Source: an uncultured Burkholderiaceae bacterium (GTDB lineage: Bacteria; Pseudomonadota; Gammaproteobacteria; Burkholderiales; Burkholderiaceae). From it: 22,928 nucleotides of DNA. A program made the position numbers and the translations under genes. Shown here piece by piece: positions 13,288 to 20,193 of this stretch. Below the pieces are notes generated by a model. It searched no databases. It worked only from the letters and a program-made list of their open reading frames with translations, and was not told the origin of the DNA. The DNA lies in NCBI GenBank assembly GCA_937871985.1, contig CALMPB010000103.1:1-22928 (forward strand). The letters run 5' to 3'. The number at the start of each line of letters is the position of its first letter. The stretch's first letter is position 1.

Positions 13288-15419
13288 TTGCTCTTCTTCG
13301 CGTCGTAATAGGCCTTGATCCGCTCCTGGATCTGGCGCGAGGTTTCGATCTCGTCGGGCAGCTTCGCGGCGTCGACGAACTCGGCATAGACCTCGGTGAA
13401 ATCCATCACCGACAGGTCGAGCCGCGAGAATTCGTCGAGCGTGAACCCCTTGCAGGTTTCCTTCTTGGCGCTGCCCCACGGCTTGTTGATCTGCGGGCGA
13501 CCCTGTTCCTGCAGGATGCGCGACAGCTTGCTCTCGAAGCAGCAATAGGCCGTCTTCTTGGAGGTGCAGATGCCCAGCACCTTGTCCGAGCAATATTCGC
13601 CCAGCTTGTGGCACATCCCCATCCGGTCCTGCACGTCGAGCAGCTTCTCGTCGTTCGAGCACATGAACATCGTCAGGAACGGCGTCGCGAGCGCGGCGAT
13701 CGCCACCGGCCCGCCCGCGATCGCGGCCGCGCCGGCAGCGGTCGTGATGAGGCCCGAGGCCTTGCCCGCGCAGCAGTTGACCAGTCCGAACACCGGCTTG
13801 TGGCAGGTCTGCCGCTTGCCCGAGAACAGCGTCAGCGTATCGGGATCGAACTCGGCATTGGCCTGGCCCAGCGCGTGCAGCCCGACCACGGCGTCCTTGA
13901 ACTCAGTCGACGCCTCGCGCTCGACCGGTTCGCATTCGCCGTCGATGCAATAGACGTCATCACCGCAGATATATTGCTTGGGACCGGTCGAAGGCGGCGT
14001 CGGGACCGGGCATTTGTAGACCTTCGTCGTGACCTGGCACGGACCGGACTGCGGATCGTCGAGGCACTCGTCACGCAGGAAGGTGCATTTCCCGCCGTTC
14101 TCCAGATCGCTGCAATCGGACGCCTGGGTGATGCGCTGACAGGTGAACGGCCGCGACCACGCCCAGCACGATGCCGTGACCGACACACCGTCGATGATCC
14201 GCGTCTCAGGCCCCTCGGTGCAGACCTCCGGGCCGGTCGCGGTGCAGGCGGTGTCGGACACCAGCGCCGGACAGCTTCCCTCATTGCGCGTCAGCGTGAC
14301 CTCGCGCGTGCCTTCCTTCCTGAGATACACCGTGCCGGTCGCGTAATTCTGGTGGGCCGGGATCTCGGCCTGGGGTATTTCGGCCGAGCAGGAATAGAGC
14401 TGCGCGTTGGTGCGCATCGACGACTGCTTCTTGCACCATTTGCGATAGGACTCGACGTTGCCGCCGCCCGCCCCCAATTCGATCTGCGCATCGCAGATAT
14501 GCGGCGTCCCCGCCTCGACCCGGCACAGGCCGGCGCTGACCTTGGCCTGCATGACGCTGTTGCGCGCGAACCCCTGGCCCTCGTTCTGGTCGCGCACGCC
14601 GTAGTAGAAGTACCTGAGCGTATCGACGATTACCGGGTCCATCCTGCCGGTGCAGGTCGCCGGCGTTTCCTCGAGCTTCGCGCCCTTGTTGCAGGTCGCC
14701 TCGTAATAATCGGTGGTGCCGTTGGGAGGCAGCGGCTTGCAGCTACCGTCGGCGCCGCCCACCGACTGACCGGCGAGATAGCTGTTCGGGTCCTTCTCGA
14801 CGTCCTGCGCGCGCGTGAGATCGCCGGCAGGTACGGTCACGACCTTGCGGCCCGGATCGGTGACGAGCTGCCACGCCTCGTTCGCGCCAGCGGCCGACCC
14901 GCCGGCCGCGATCAGCGCATCGGGATCATCGGCATAGGCTTCGCCGGGCTGCGTGCCGCTGCTGAAGCCCGGGATGGTCGAGGGCAGATCGGTAGAGGAG
15001 ATGATGCCGCCCGAAGCCTGGCGTGCCGGGGTCGCCAGTGCCTTCGCCGCGGCGCGTGCCGCCGCCATGTCCCCTTTGGGATAGGTGTAGGTCGAACTGC
15101 TCGACTGCGCGCTCGGCTCGGCCGCGACAGCATTGCTCGACGCTGCGGGCTGAACCGTGCGGGCCGTGCTGGCAGTGGTCCGCGCGGGAGCCGCGCTCGG
15201 CTCGGCGACGCTGGTCACCGTCGTCCTGGCGACCGGCGCGGATGTGGGTGTGGGGGTCGGGGTGGGCTTAGGGGTCGTGTCGCTGAAGTAGGTGTAGTCG
15301 CCCAGGCCGTAGAAGTCGCCGACGCCCTGCTGGCCCTGCTGAGTGGACTGGGCCTGGGCGAGCGCCTGCGCTGCCAGGACCGGCGCGAGGAGACCGATCA
15401 GGAGGCGGCCCCCCCGCAC
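13284..15419 (-). CDS. traN: TraN outer-membrane mating-pair stabilisation protein
   Basis: F-type TraN is a large Cys-rich outer-membrane protein that holds donor and recipient together by binding recipient outer-membrane proteins. The 711 residues (F TraN 602) start at GTG with a signal peptide (LLIGLLAPVLAAQALAQ). Next comes a low-complexity Pro/Thr/Ala region (KPTPTPTPTS, about 51-60), then a long Cys-rich body. A hydrophobic segment (TTAAGAAAIAGGPVAIAALA) lies before the Cys-rich C-terminal block with CSNDEK, MCHKLGEYC and YCCFESK, which is typical of the family. The central region, which in other TraN proteins sets receptor choice, cannot be typed here. It starts 3 bp after the trbC stop. 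The GTG start without a strong binding site suggests coupling. Confidence 0.93.
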   Translation of the reverse strand: MRGGRLLIGLLAPVLAAQALAQAQSTQQGQQGVGDFYGLGDYTYFSDTTPKPTPTPTPTSAPVARTTVTSVAEPSAAPARTTASTARTVQPAASSNAVAAEPSAQSSSSTYTYPKGDMAAARAAAKALATPARQASGGIISSTDLPSTIPGFSSGTQPGEAYADDPDALIAAGGSAAGANEAWQLVTDPGRKVVTVPAGDLTRAQDVEKDPNSYLAGQSVGGADGSCKPLPPNGTTDYYEATCNKGAKLEETPATCTGRMDPVIVDTLRYFYYGVRDQNEGQGFARNSVMQAKVSAGLCRVEAGTPHICDAQIELGAGGGNVESYRKWCKKQSSMRTNAQLYSCSAEIPQAEIPAHQNYATGTVYLRKEGTREVTLTRNEGSCPALVSDTACTATGPEVCTEGPETRIIDGVSVTASCWAWSRPFTCQRITQASDCSDLENGGKCTFLRDECLDDPQSGPCQVTTKVYKCPVPTPPSTGPKQYICGDDVYCIDGECEPVEREASTEFKDAVVGLHALGQANAEFDPDTLTLFSGKRQTCHKPVFGLVNCCAGKASGLITTAAGAAAIAGGPVAIAALATPFLTMFMCSNDEKLLDVQDRMGMCHKLGEYCSDKVLGICTSKKTAYCCFESKLSRILQEQGRPQINKPWGSAKKETCKGFTLDEFSRLDLSVMDFTEVYAEFVDAAKLPDEIETSRQIQERIKAYYDAKKSK

Positions 15420-15422
15420 GGC

Positions 15423-16166
15423 TCAGGGATTCCGGCCGAGATTGGCGAGGGCGGTCCGCGCGACCAGAGCGCCCGGTCCGTTCTCGCCCGCGAACGTCTC
15501 CAGCGCGTAGCGCACTGTGACGTTGCCTTCGATGCGGTCGAACGGAGGCGGCGTCGTCTTGCAGGTGAGGCCGTCGCACGGCGTGAAGTCGCTCGACGAG
15601 ACCACCATCGTCGGGACCGCGGTAACGTCGAACGCGCGGAACAGGCGCGGGTCGATCCCGATCGAGGCGAACTGCTGGTCCTTCTCGACCACCTTGGAGA
15701 GCGCGGCGATGAACGCCTTGCCCGAATTGCCGGGGAAGCCGCGGAACACCACGACGCCGCCCGCGGCCGAGGTATCGGCGATGATCCGCTTCAGCGCCTG
15801 TTCGGGCATCGAGGTGGACACGAACACCATGAACTGCGGCGCGGTGCCCTGGTTCTCCTTGAGGTTGGCCGAGGCGGCCTGGATCATCTCGTCGAAGTCG
15901 ACCGCACCCGCCGGCCCCGTGGGCAGGCTCGCCTTGTCGATCGTGCGCATCTGTTCCAGCGCGACCGCCTGGACGGTCTGCGCATCCTTGCGGAACGCGT
16001 CGCCGCGCCGCTCTACCTCGTTCACCAGCGCGGTCGCGTCCTGTTCGGACTTGGCCGATCGCGCGCGGATCGCGTCGAGATCGAGCCCCTCGACGGTCTG
16101 GGCGAGAACCGCGCAGCCGGTCCCGATCGAGGCAATGGCGAGCGCGGAGAGGAGGAACTTCTTCAT
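15423..16166 (-). CDS. trbC: TrbC, F-type pilus assembly protein
   Basis: F-type TrbC is a periplasmic protein needed for pilus assembly; it interacts with TraW and has a thioredoxin-like fold. The 247 residues (F TrbC 212) start with a signal peptide cleaved near VLAQ. A helical part with LVNEVERRGDAF follows, then the family core with MVFVSTSMPEQALKRI, GGVVVFRGFPG and a cis-Pro-like AVPTMVV. There is one Cys pair (PCDGLTCK) late in the chain. In some related elements TraW and TrbC are fused, but here they are separate, with three genes between them. The gene starts 9 bp after traU. Confidence 0.92.
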   Translation of the reverse strand: MKKFLLSALAIASIGTGCAVLAQTVEGLDLDAIRARSAKSEQDATALVNEVERRGDAFRKDAQTVQAVALEQMRTIDKASLPTGPAGAVDFDEMIQAASANLKENQGTAPQFMVFVSTSMPEQALKRIIADTSAAGGVVVFRGFPGNSGKAFIAALSKVVEKDQQFASIGIDPRLFRAFDVTAVPTMVVSSSDFTPCDGLTCKTTPPPFDRIEGNVTVRYALETFAGENGPGALVARTALANLGRNP

Positions 16167-16175
16167 GTCAGGTCC

Positions 16176-17189
16176 TCACAGCATGCAGCAGTTGCGCTTG
16201 CGCCAGAGCAGGTAGCCGAAGTCCTCGCCCTTGACGGGGAAGGCCCGGCCCGCGTCGGGCGGGAGCGTCGTCGCGCCGATCGGCGAGCAGGCATATTTGC
16301 CGCTGACCGTGGGCGTCGGATTGGTCATCTGGATGCGGTATTGCGACTTCTTCAGGATCGGCATGACGTACTTGTTGCAGAGCGCCTTCGATCCCGCGGT
16401 GCCCCATGCGAGCCCCTGCCGGTGCATCTTGAACAGCAGACGCTCGGCCGCGAGGCGCGACGACTGGACCGGCGAATTATGCGCCGCGATATTGCCGTTC
16501 ATCGGGAACATCGAGCCGTTGCAGCCCGAGCACCAGAACATCGGGTCGATCGGCAGCTTCGCGCTCGCCGCGACGCAGTCGGCCGCGCAGGCGGCGACCG
16601 CGATCGGATTGTTGAACAGTGCGACCTCGGGGTTGATGAGCGTGGTCAGCACGTCGTCGTTCCACAAGGGATCGATCTCGGTCATGTAGGCGACGTCGAA
16701 CGACGCCTGTTCGAAACACAGGAAGTCGGTCAGGATCTCCATCCAGTAGAGCAAGGGATAGACGTAATAATGCGCCTGCCAGTTGGCGCTGGCCTGGGTC
16801 GCGCCGCCCTTGATGAGCGGGCCGGTATACTGCCCCTGCCCGATATCGAGCCCCGGATTGAGGCGAAGTCCGCCGAGATTCGGGAAGCACCACGGCTTGG
16901 TGGTCACATCGACGAGCCGCGCCGGTTCCCAGAAGCCGATCGAGATGCCGATGCGCGGGATCGGCGAACCGCACGCACAGACCGGCAGGCTTGGGTTCTT
17001 GGTATCGGGTCGGCTCCCCGGCCAGATGTGCGCGCCGCCCACCGACAGCGGGAACAGGCACGACCAGCAGACGTCGGTGATCGGGTTGACGAACTTGCCG
17101 GTGCAGTTGGCCGGGAGCGCGCTCGCCGGCGCCGGCAGCAGCGCGAACGCGGCGATCATGCCGAGCAGGGTGAGCAGGCGGCGGATCAT
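16176..17189 (-). CDS. traU: TraU conjugal transfer protein
   Basis: TraU is a periplasmic, Cys-rich protein essential for DNA transfer in F-type systems and less important for pilus formation. The 337 residues (F TraU 330) start with a signal peptide ending APASA, then LPANCTGKFVNPITDVCW, a family hallmark. Later segments include CACGSPIPRIGISIGFWEP, NWQAHYYVYPLLYWME, and CAADCVA with FWCSGCNGSMFP. The end is WRKRNCCML, also typical. ATG 17189 overlaps the upstream stop by 4 bp (ATGA) and begins the signal peptide; a longer frame has no family match. Confidence 0.94.
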   Translation of the reverse strand: MIRRLLTLLGMIAAFALLPAPASALPANCTGKFVNPITDVCWSCLFPLSVGGAHIWPGSRPDTKNPSLPVCACGSPIPRIGISIGFWEPARLVDVTTKPWCFPNLGGLRLNPGLDIGQGQYTGPLIKGGATQASANWQAHYYVYPLLYWMEILTDFLCFEQASFDVAYMTEIDPLWNDDVLTTLINPEVALFNNPIAVAACAADCVAASAKLPIDPMFWCSGCNGSMFPMNGNIAAHNSPVQSSRLAAERLLFKMHRQGLAWGTAGSKALCNKYVMPILKKSQYRIQMTNPTPTVSGKYACSPIGATTLPPDAGRAFPVKGEDFGYLLWRKRNCCML

Positions 17190-17632
17190 GCGCCGGGCTC
17201 CTCGGAGAAAGCGATGACCAGGGGCACCATCCGGGCGCGGTCGCGTCCATCGAAGCTTATCGACTGATCGGCCAGCGCGCGCACCAGCGCACGGCGTTTG
17301 CCAACCGATATCGTCCGCCCGCTTTCGGCAAGGACGACATCGATTTCGTTTCCGATCGACGCGGCGGTCACCGGATCGGCACGGCCCCCGAGAAGCCTTC
17401 GTACGAGGGACTCGATCTCGCAATGCACGCGGGACAGGAACAGCAGCGCAGGGACGCTCGAGAGCAACGCCACGGTCGCGATCGATACGACCATCGACAA
17501 GGCGACGACGGGAAAGAACATCCAGGCCGGGAACAGCGCGAATATGGCGAGAACATATGTCCACCCGAAGCCGACTGCCGCGACACACAGAAGCGCGTAG
17601 CGCGCGATCAGGCTGATGCGCTCAGTCGTCAT
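17186..17632 (-). CDS. Small inner-membrane protein inside the transfer operon
   Basis: This 148-residue protein has two or three hydrophobic segments between residues 8 and 66 (YALLCVAAVGFGWTYVLAIF, FFPVVALSMVVSIATVALL), then a soluble C-terminal half with CEIESLVRRLLGG and SVGKRRALVRALADQ. The soluble part is probably cytoplasmic. Both ends overlap neighbours by 4 bp (ATGA), so it is translated with traU. I know of no F-plasmid gene at this place. It may be an accessory factor for channel assembly or surface control. I recognise no family. Confidence 0.75.
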   Translation of the reverse strand: MTTERISLIARYALLCVAAVGFGWTYVLAIFALFPAWMFFPVVALSMVVSIATVALLSSVPALLFLSRVHCEIESLVRRLLGGRADPVTAASIGNEIDVVLAESGRTISVGKRRALVRALADQSISFDGRDRARMVPLVIAFSEEPGA

Positions 17633-17916
17633 GCCCTGCCCTCCCCGTCCGGCTGCGCCGCGAGGCTTGCGTCAAGGAAAGCGTTATCGGCCCGGTTCTT
17701 GGCGATCACATACACCGGCACCAGCACGACCAGCGCCAGCACCAGTCCGGCAAGCGCGCCCCCTGCCCCGGCGCCGAGCACCGCGCGCAGCGGCTGCAAA
17801 GCGCAGATGGCGATCGCCAGCCCGATCGCCGACCACAGGATCGCGAGCCGCATCGCCTTGAGGGCCGGCGTCTCGGGCGCGGCCATCGGCGTCCTGAGGA
17901 TATCGAGCCACATCAT
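17629..17916 (-). CDS. Small two-pass membrane protein inside the transfer operon
   Basis: This 95-residue protein has two membrane segments at about 23-41 (RLAILWSAIGLAIAICALQ) and 54-72 (ALAGLVLALVVLVPVYVIA), and a short acidic tail. The start at 17916 overlaps the traW stop by 4 bp (ATGATG, so a second ATG follows at once). The stop overlaps the next small membrane gene by 4 bp. It has no counterpart that I know of in the F plasmid. I recognise no family. Confidence 0.72.
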   Translation of the reverse strand: MMWLDILRTPMAAPETPALKAMRLAILWSAIGLAIAICALQPLRAVLGAGAGGALAGLVLALVVLVPVYVIAKNRADNAFLDASLAAQPDGEGRA

Positions 17917-18572
17917 GCGCCCGCTCCCGACATCTCGATCTCGCTGATCTTGAGCACCTGGCCCGCCGGTTCGACCACGGCGGGGACGCGCGCGATCCCG
18001 AAATGGCTGGTGAGCTTGCCCTGCTGGTCGAAGAAGAAGCGGCGCTTCTTCTCGCCCATGCGGTTGAACGGCGAGCCGGCGACGAAGATGATCTTGGCAT
18101 TCTGCGCGGTCCACCGCTTCAGCGCCCAGTCGACCTGCGCATCGTCGCGGCCGTCGATAAACACGAGGTCGGTCTTCATCGCGACAAACGACAGCGGATT
18201 GACCCGCTGCCCGGCGCGCGCGACGAGCCGGCCCTTCTGGTCCTGGATGTCCTGATCGAGCACGATCGTCGGGTCGAACGTCCAGCTGCGGCTCTCGCGC
18301 ACCGCGCCGATGCCGGCGACGGGGATCGGGTTGCGGACACGTTCCTCGGTTTTTTCACGCAGCGCCGTCTGCATGCGCTCGATGCCGCCATTGGCCTGCA
18401 GCGTCTTCAGCCGGGTATCGATCGTCGCCAGCAGATCCGGCTCGGCGATCGCCCAGGTCTGGCCCATCACGCCGTGATCCTTTGCGAGCGCGCCCTGCAC
18501 GATCGGCCAGGACGACGAGGCGACCAGCGCCACGCCCAGGGTTCCGCCGAAAAGGCCCGCGCGCCGGATCAC
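17913..18572 (-). CDS. traW: TraW conjugal pilus assembly protein
   Basis: TraW is a periplasmic protein needed for F-pilus assembly that acts with TrbC and TraU. The 219 residues (F TraW 210) start with a signal peptide ending VQGALA, then KDHGVMGQTWAIAEPDLL, the family signature. Further family text is WTFDPTIVLDQDI, FIDGRDDAQVDWAL and FFFDQQGKLTSHFGI. The start is GTG 18572, sharing bases with the peptidase stop (GTGA); the signal peptide begins there and no ATG would retain it. A small ATGA-overlapping gene follows. Confidence 0.92.
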   Translation of the reverse strand: MIRRAGLFGGTLGVALVASSSWPIVQGALAKDHGVMGQTWAIAEPDLLATIDTRLKTLQANGGIERMQTALREKTEERVRNPIPVAGIGAVRESRSWTFDPTIVLDQDIQDQKGRLVARAGQRVNPLSFVAMKTDLVFIDGRDDAQVDWALKRWTAQNAKIIFVAGSPFNRMGEKKRRFFFDQQGKLTSHFGIARVPAVVEPAGQVLKISEIEMSGAGA

Positions 18573-19162
18573 AGGATCGGCGTCCCGGTGCCGATAATCT
18601 GCTTCGCGCAGGCAAAGCCGATCTCGCCGTAGCGGCTGTCGAACCCGTCGGGGTGTGCGGTGCCGACATAATAGCAGCCCTCGGGAACGCGCCCGACCGG
18701 TCCCGGCGTCAGCACCTCGCCGAAGCGCGAGCGCGGCTTCATGTGCGCGACGCGGACGCCGTCGACATAGACCCATTTCCCGCGATGCTCGACCAGCGCC
18801 CCGGCCTCGCCGATCACGCGCTTGCCGAACGGTCCCGAATCCGGTCCGAAGTGGCGGCGCACCAGCTCGCCCTCGGGCGGCGCGAAGAACACATAGTCGC
18901 CCTTGGCGGGCACGCGGCCGCGCTGGATGAAGAACGCCCAGTTGGGGAGACTCTCGCTCGCGTTTATCATGAAGGCGTGCGTCTCGCGCCACGCGGCGAT
19001 CGAGTTGTAGCCGCCCCACACGATCCCGAGCAGCGCGACCGCGCTCCACTGGCGGACCCGCTTGACGATCAGCGCCTTGCGGGCCGCGCGGTCCCCGGCG
19101 ACGTCAACCGCCGTGGGAGCCGCATGACCGACCCGCGCCAGCGCCTCAGTTGCCGCTGCCAT
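18569..19162 (-). CDS. traF: Conjugative signal peptidase, S26 family (RP4 TraF-like)
   Basis: This 197-residue inner-membrane protease has one N-terminal membrane segment (about 38-55, QWSAVALLGIVWGGYNSI). The nucleophile Ser71 is in NASESLP, and the general base Lys114 is in FGKRVIGEAG. These match the Ser-Lys dyad of RP4 TraF, which trims and cyclises the pilin. After the Lys come YVDGVRVAH and a C-terminal VPEGCYYVGT (like the PxGxYFVxGDN box) and DSRYGEIGF. ATG 19162 has GGGAGGGG 5 nt upstream and overlaps trbI by 17 bp. It is not the same protein as the thioredoxin-like TraF at 11970, although both carry this name. It suggests processed, perhaps cyclic, pilin; the pilin gene itself lies outside the window. 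Confidence 0.88.
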   Translation of the reverse strand: MAAATEALARVGHAAPTAVDVAGDRAARKALIVKRVRQWSAVALLGIVWGGYNSIAAWRETHAFMINASESLPNWAFFIQRGRVPAKGDYVFFAPPEGELVRRHFGPDSGPFGKRVIGEAGALVEHRGKWVYVDGVRVAHMKPRSRFGEVLTPGPVGRVPEGCYYVGTAHPDGFDSRYGEIGFACAKQIIGTGTPIL

Positions 19163-19826
19163 CGACCCCTCCCGGCGCGGACTGGGTGACCGTCGCCTCG
19201 ACCGGCGAGACCGGCGCAGGCCCGAACGGCGAAGCGGTCGGGACCGCCGCCCCTGGCGCGGCCGGCGCGACGTTCCCGGAGACTTGGGGAAGCGTCGCAC
19301 CGACCGCGGGACCGGCCGGGGTGTTCGGCGCGGCCGCGGGGAGCGGCACGCGCGCGAAGACCGCGCGGCGGATCTGGTCGGTGATATCGGGGACGTTCTT
19401 CGAGAGGACCGCCTCGCCGACGAGGACGGTGGTGCCGCTCGCGCCGACCTTCTTCATCTCGTCGTCGAGCGCGGACATGAAGGCCTGGGTCTGCGCGGCC
19501 ACCTGTTGGGGCTGGCCGTTACTGTGGCTCTGCGCCTGGACATATTCCGAGACGATGCCTTCGAGCCGGACGCTCGCCATCGGCACGGTCGCGGGCGGGG
19601 CAAGGAGATGCTTGGTCACCCACGCCCCCCAGAGCAGTACCGCGACCGCCAGCGCGACCGCGACATAGGCGATGACGGGCAGGCCCTGCGGCTTGCGGCG
19701 ATCCACCTTGTCCGCGACCGGACGGCGCGGTGCCGCACCGGCAGCGTCATCACGGGGTGCCGGGGCCGGAGCGGACGGTTGCACCGCCGCGGACGCGACC
19801 TCGGGACGATCGAGAACATCAACCAT
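19146..19826 (-). CDS. trbI: TrbI, F-type inner-membrane protein
   Basis: F-type TrbI is an inner-membrane protein that affects pilus retraction. This 226-residue version is longer than F TrbI (128). It has a Pro/Ala-rich cytoplasmic N terminus of about 48 residues, one membrane segment at about 50-70 (PVIAYVAVALAVAVLLWGAW), then the conserved periplasmic core with MASVRLEGIVSEYVQ, SALDDEMKKV, TVLVGEAVLSKNVPDIT and DQIRRAVFARV. The last 60 residues are Pro/Ala/Gly-rich and poorly ordered. The start overlaps the preceding small gene by 8 bp. It is unrelated to TrbI of RP4 (a VirB10 homologue). Confidence 0.85.
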   Translation of the reverse strand: MVDVLDRPEVASAAVQPSAPAPAPRDDAAGAAPRRPVADKVDRRKPQGLPVIAYVAVALAVAVLLWGAWVTKHLLAPPATVPMASVRLEGIVSEYVQAQSHSNGQPQQVAAQTQAFMSALDDEMKKVGASGTTVLVGEAVLSKNVPDITDQIRRAVFARVPLPAAAPNTPAGPAVGATLPQVSGNVAPAAPGAAVPTASPFGPAPVSPVEATVTQSAPGGVDGSGN

Positions 19827-20193
19827 GACGGGGGCCTTTCGTGGAAGTGATGATCGCGCCGAGCAGGCGCACGCGGGTCACGGCGACGATGCCGAACGCG
19901 ACCAGCCACACGACGAACAGCTGGTCGCCGAACGCCGCGCGGCGTGCCTGGTCGGCCGCGACGAAGCGCGTGCCGAGGTTGGCGACCTGCGAGAAGAAGC
20001 CGAGCGCGGTGAAGTCGCCTAGCATCAGGAAGAACAGGATCGCGACGCCGAAGGTCGCGAGCAGCGTCATCGCCATCCAGCCCGACACCCGCAACAGGAT
20101 GTAGCAGGCGTCGCCGATCGCGCGCGTGCCCGTGCGTTTCCAGTCGGTCGCGGTCGGCGTACGCCAGTCGCGCTCGTGCGTGAAGGCGTTCAT
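19819..20193 (-). CDS. Small membrane protein between traC and trbI
   Basis: This 124-residue protein has a polar N terminus, a membrane segment at about 36-58 (VSGWMAMTLLATFGVAILFFLML) and a second at about 91-108 (QLFVVWLVAFGIVAVTRV). The loop between them is rich in Ala/Arg. It starts inside the traC stop (ATGA) and overlaps trbI by 8 bp, so it is part of the operon. No F-plasmid gene at this place matches it. It may be an assembly factor near the TraC ATPase, which is inference from position. I recognise no family. Confidence 0.75.
   Translation of the reverse strand: MNAFTHERDWRTPTATDWKRTGTRAIGDACYILLRVSGWMAMTLLATFGVAILFFLMLGDFTALGFFSQVANLGTRFVAADQARRAAFGDQLFVVWLVAFGIVAVTRVRLLGAIITSTKGPRHG

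Noticed and set aside
15245..15270. GT-rich repeat as a microsatellite or regulatory repeat
   Set aside because: It codes for the Pro-Thr stretch in the N-terminal part of TraN; explained by low-complexity protein sequence.
13608..17267. Open plus-strand frame of 1219 codons
   Set aside because: Antisense to traN, trbC and traU, which have clear family matches; its Arg/Gly/Ala-rich composition is typical of the reverse of GC-rich genes.
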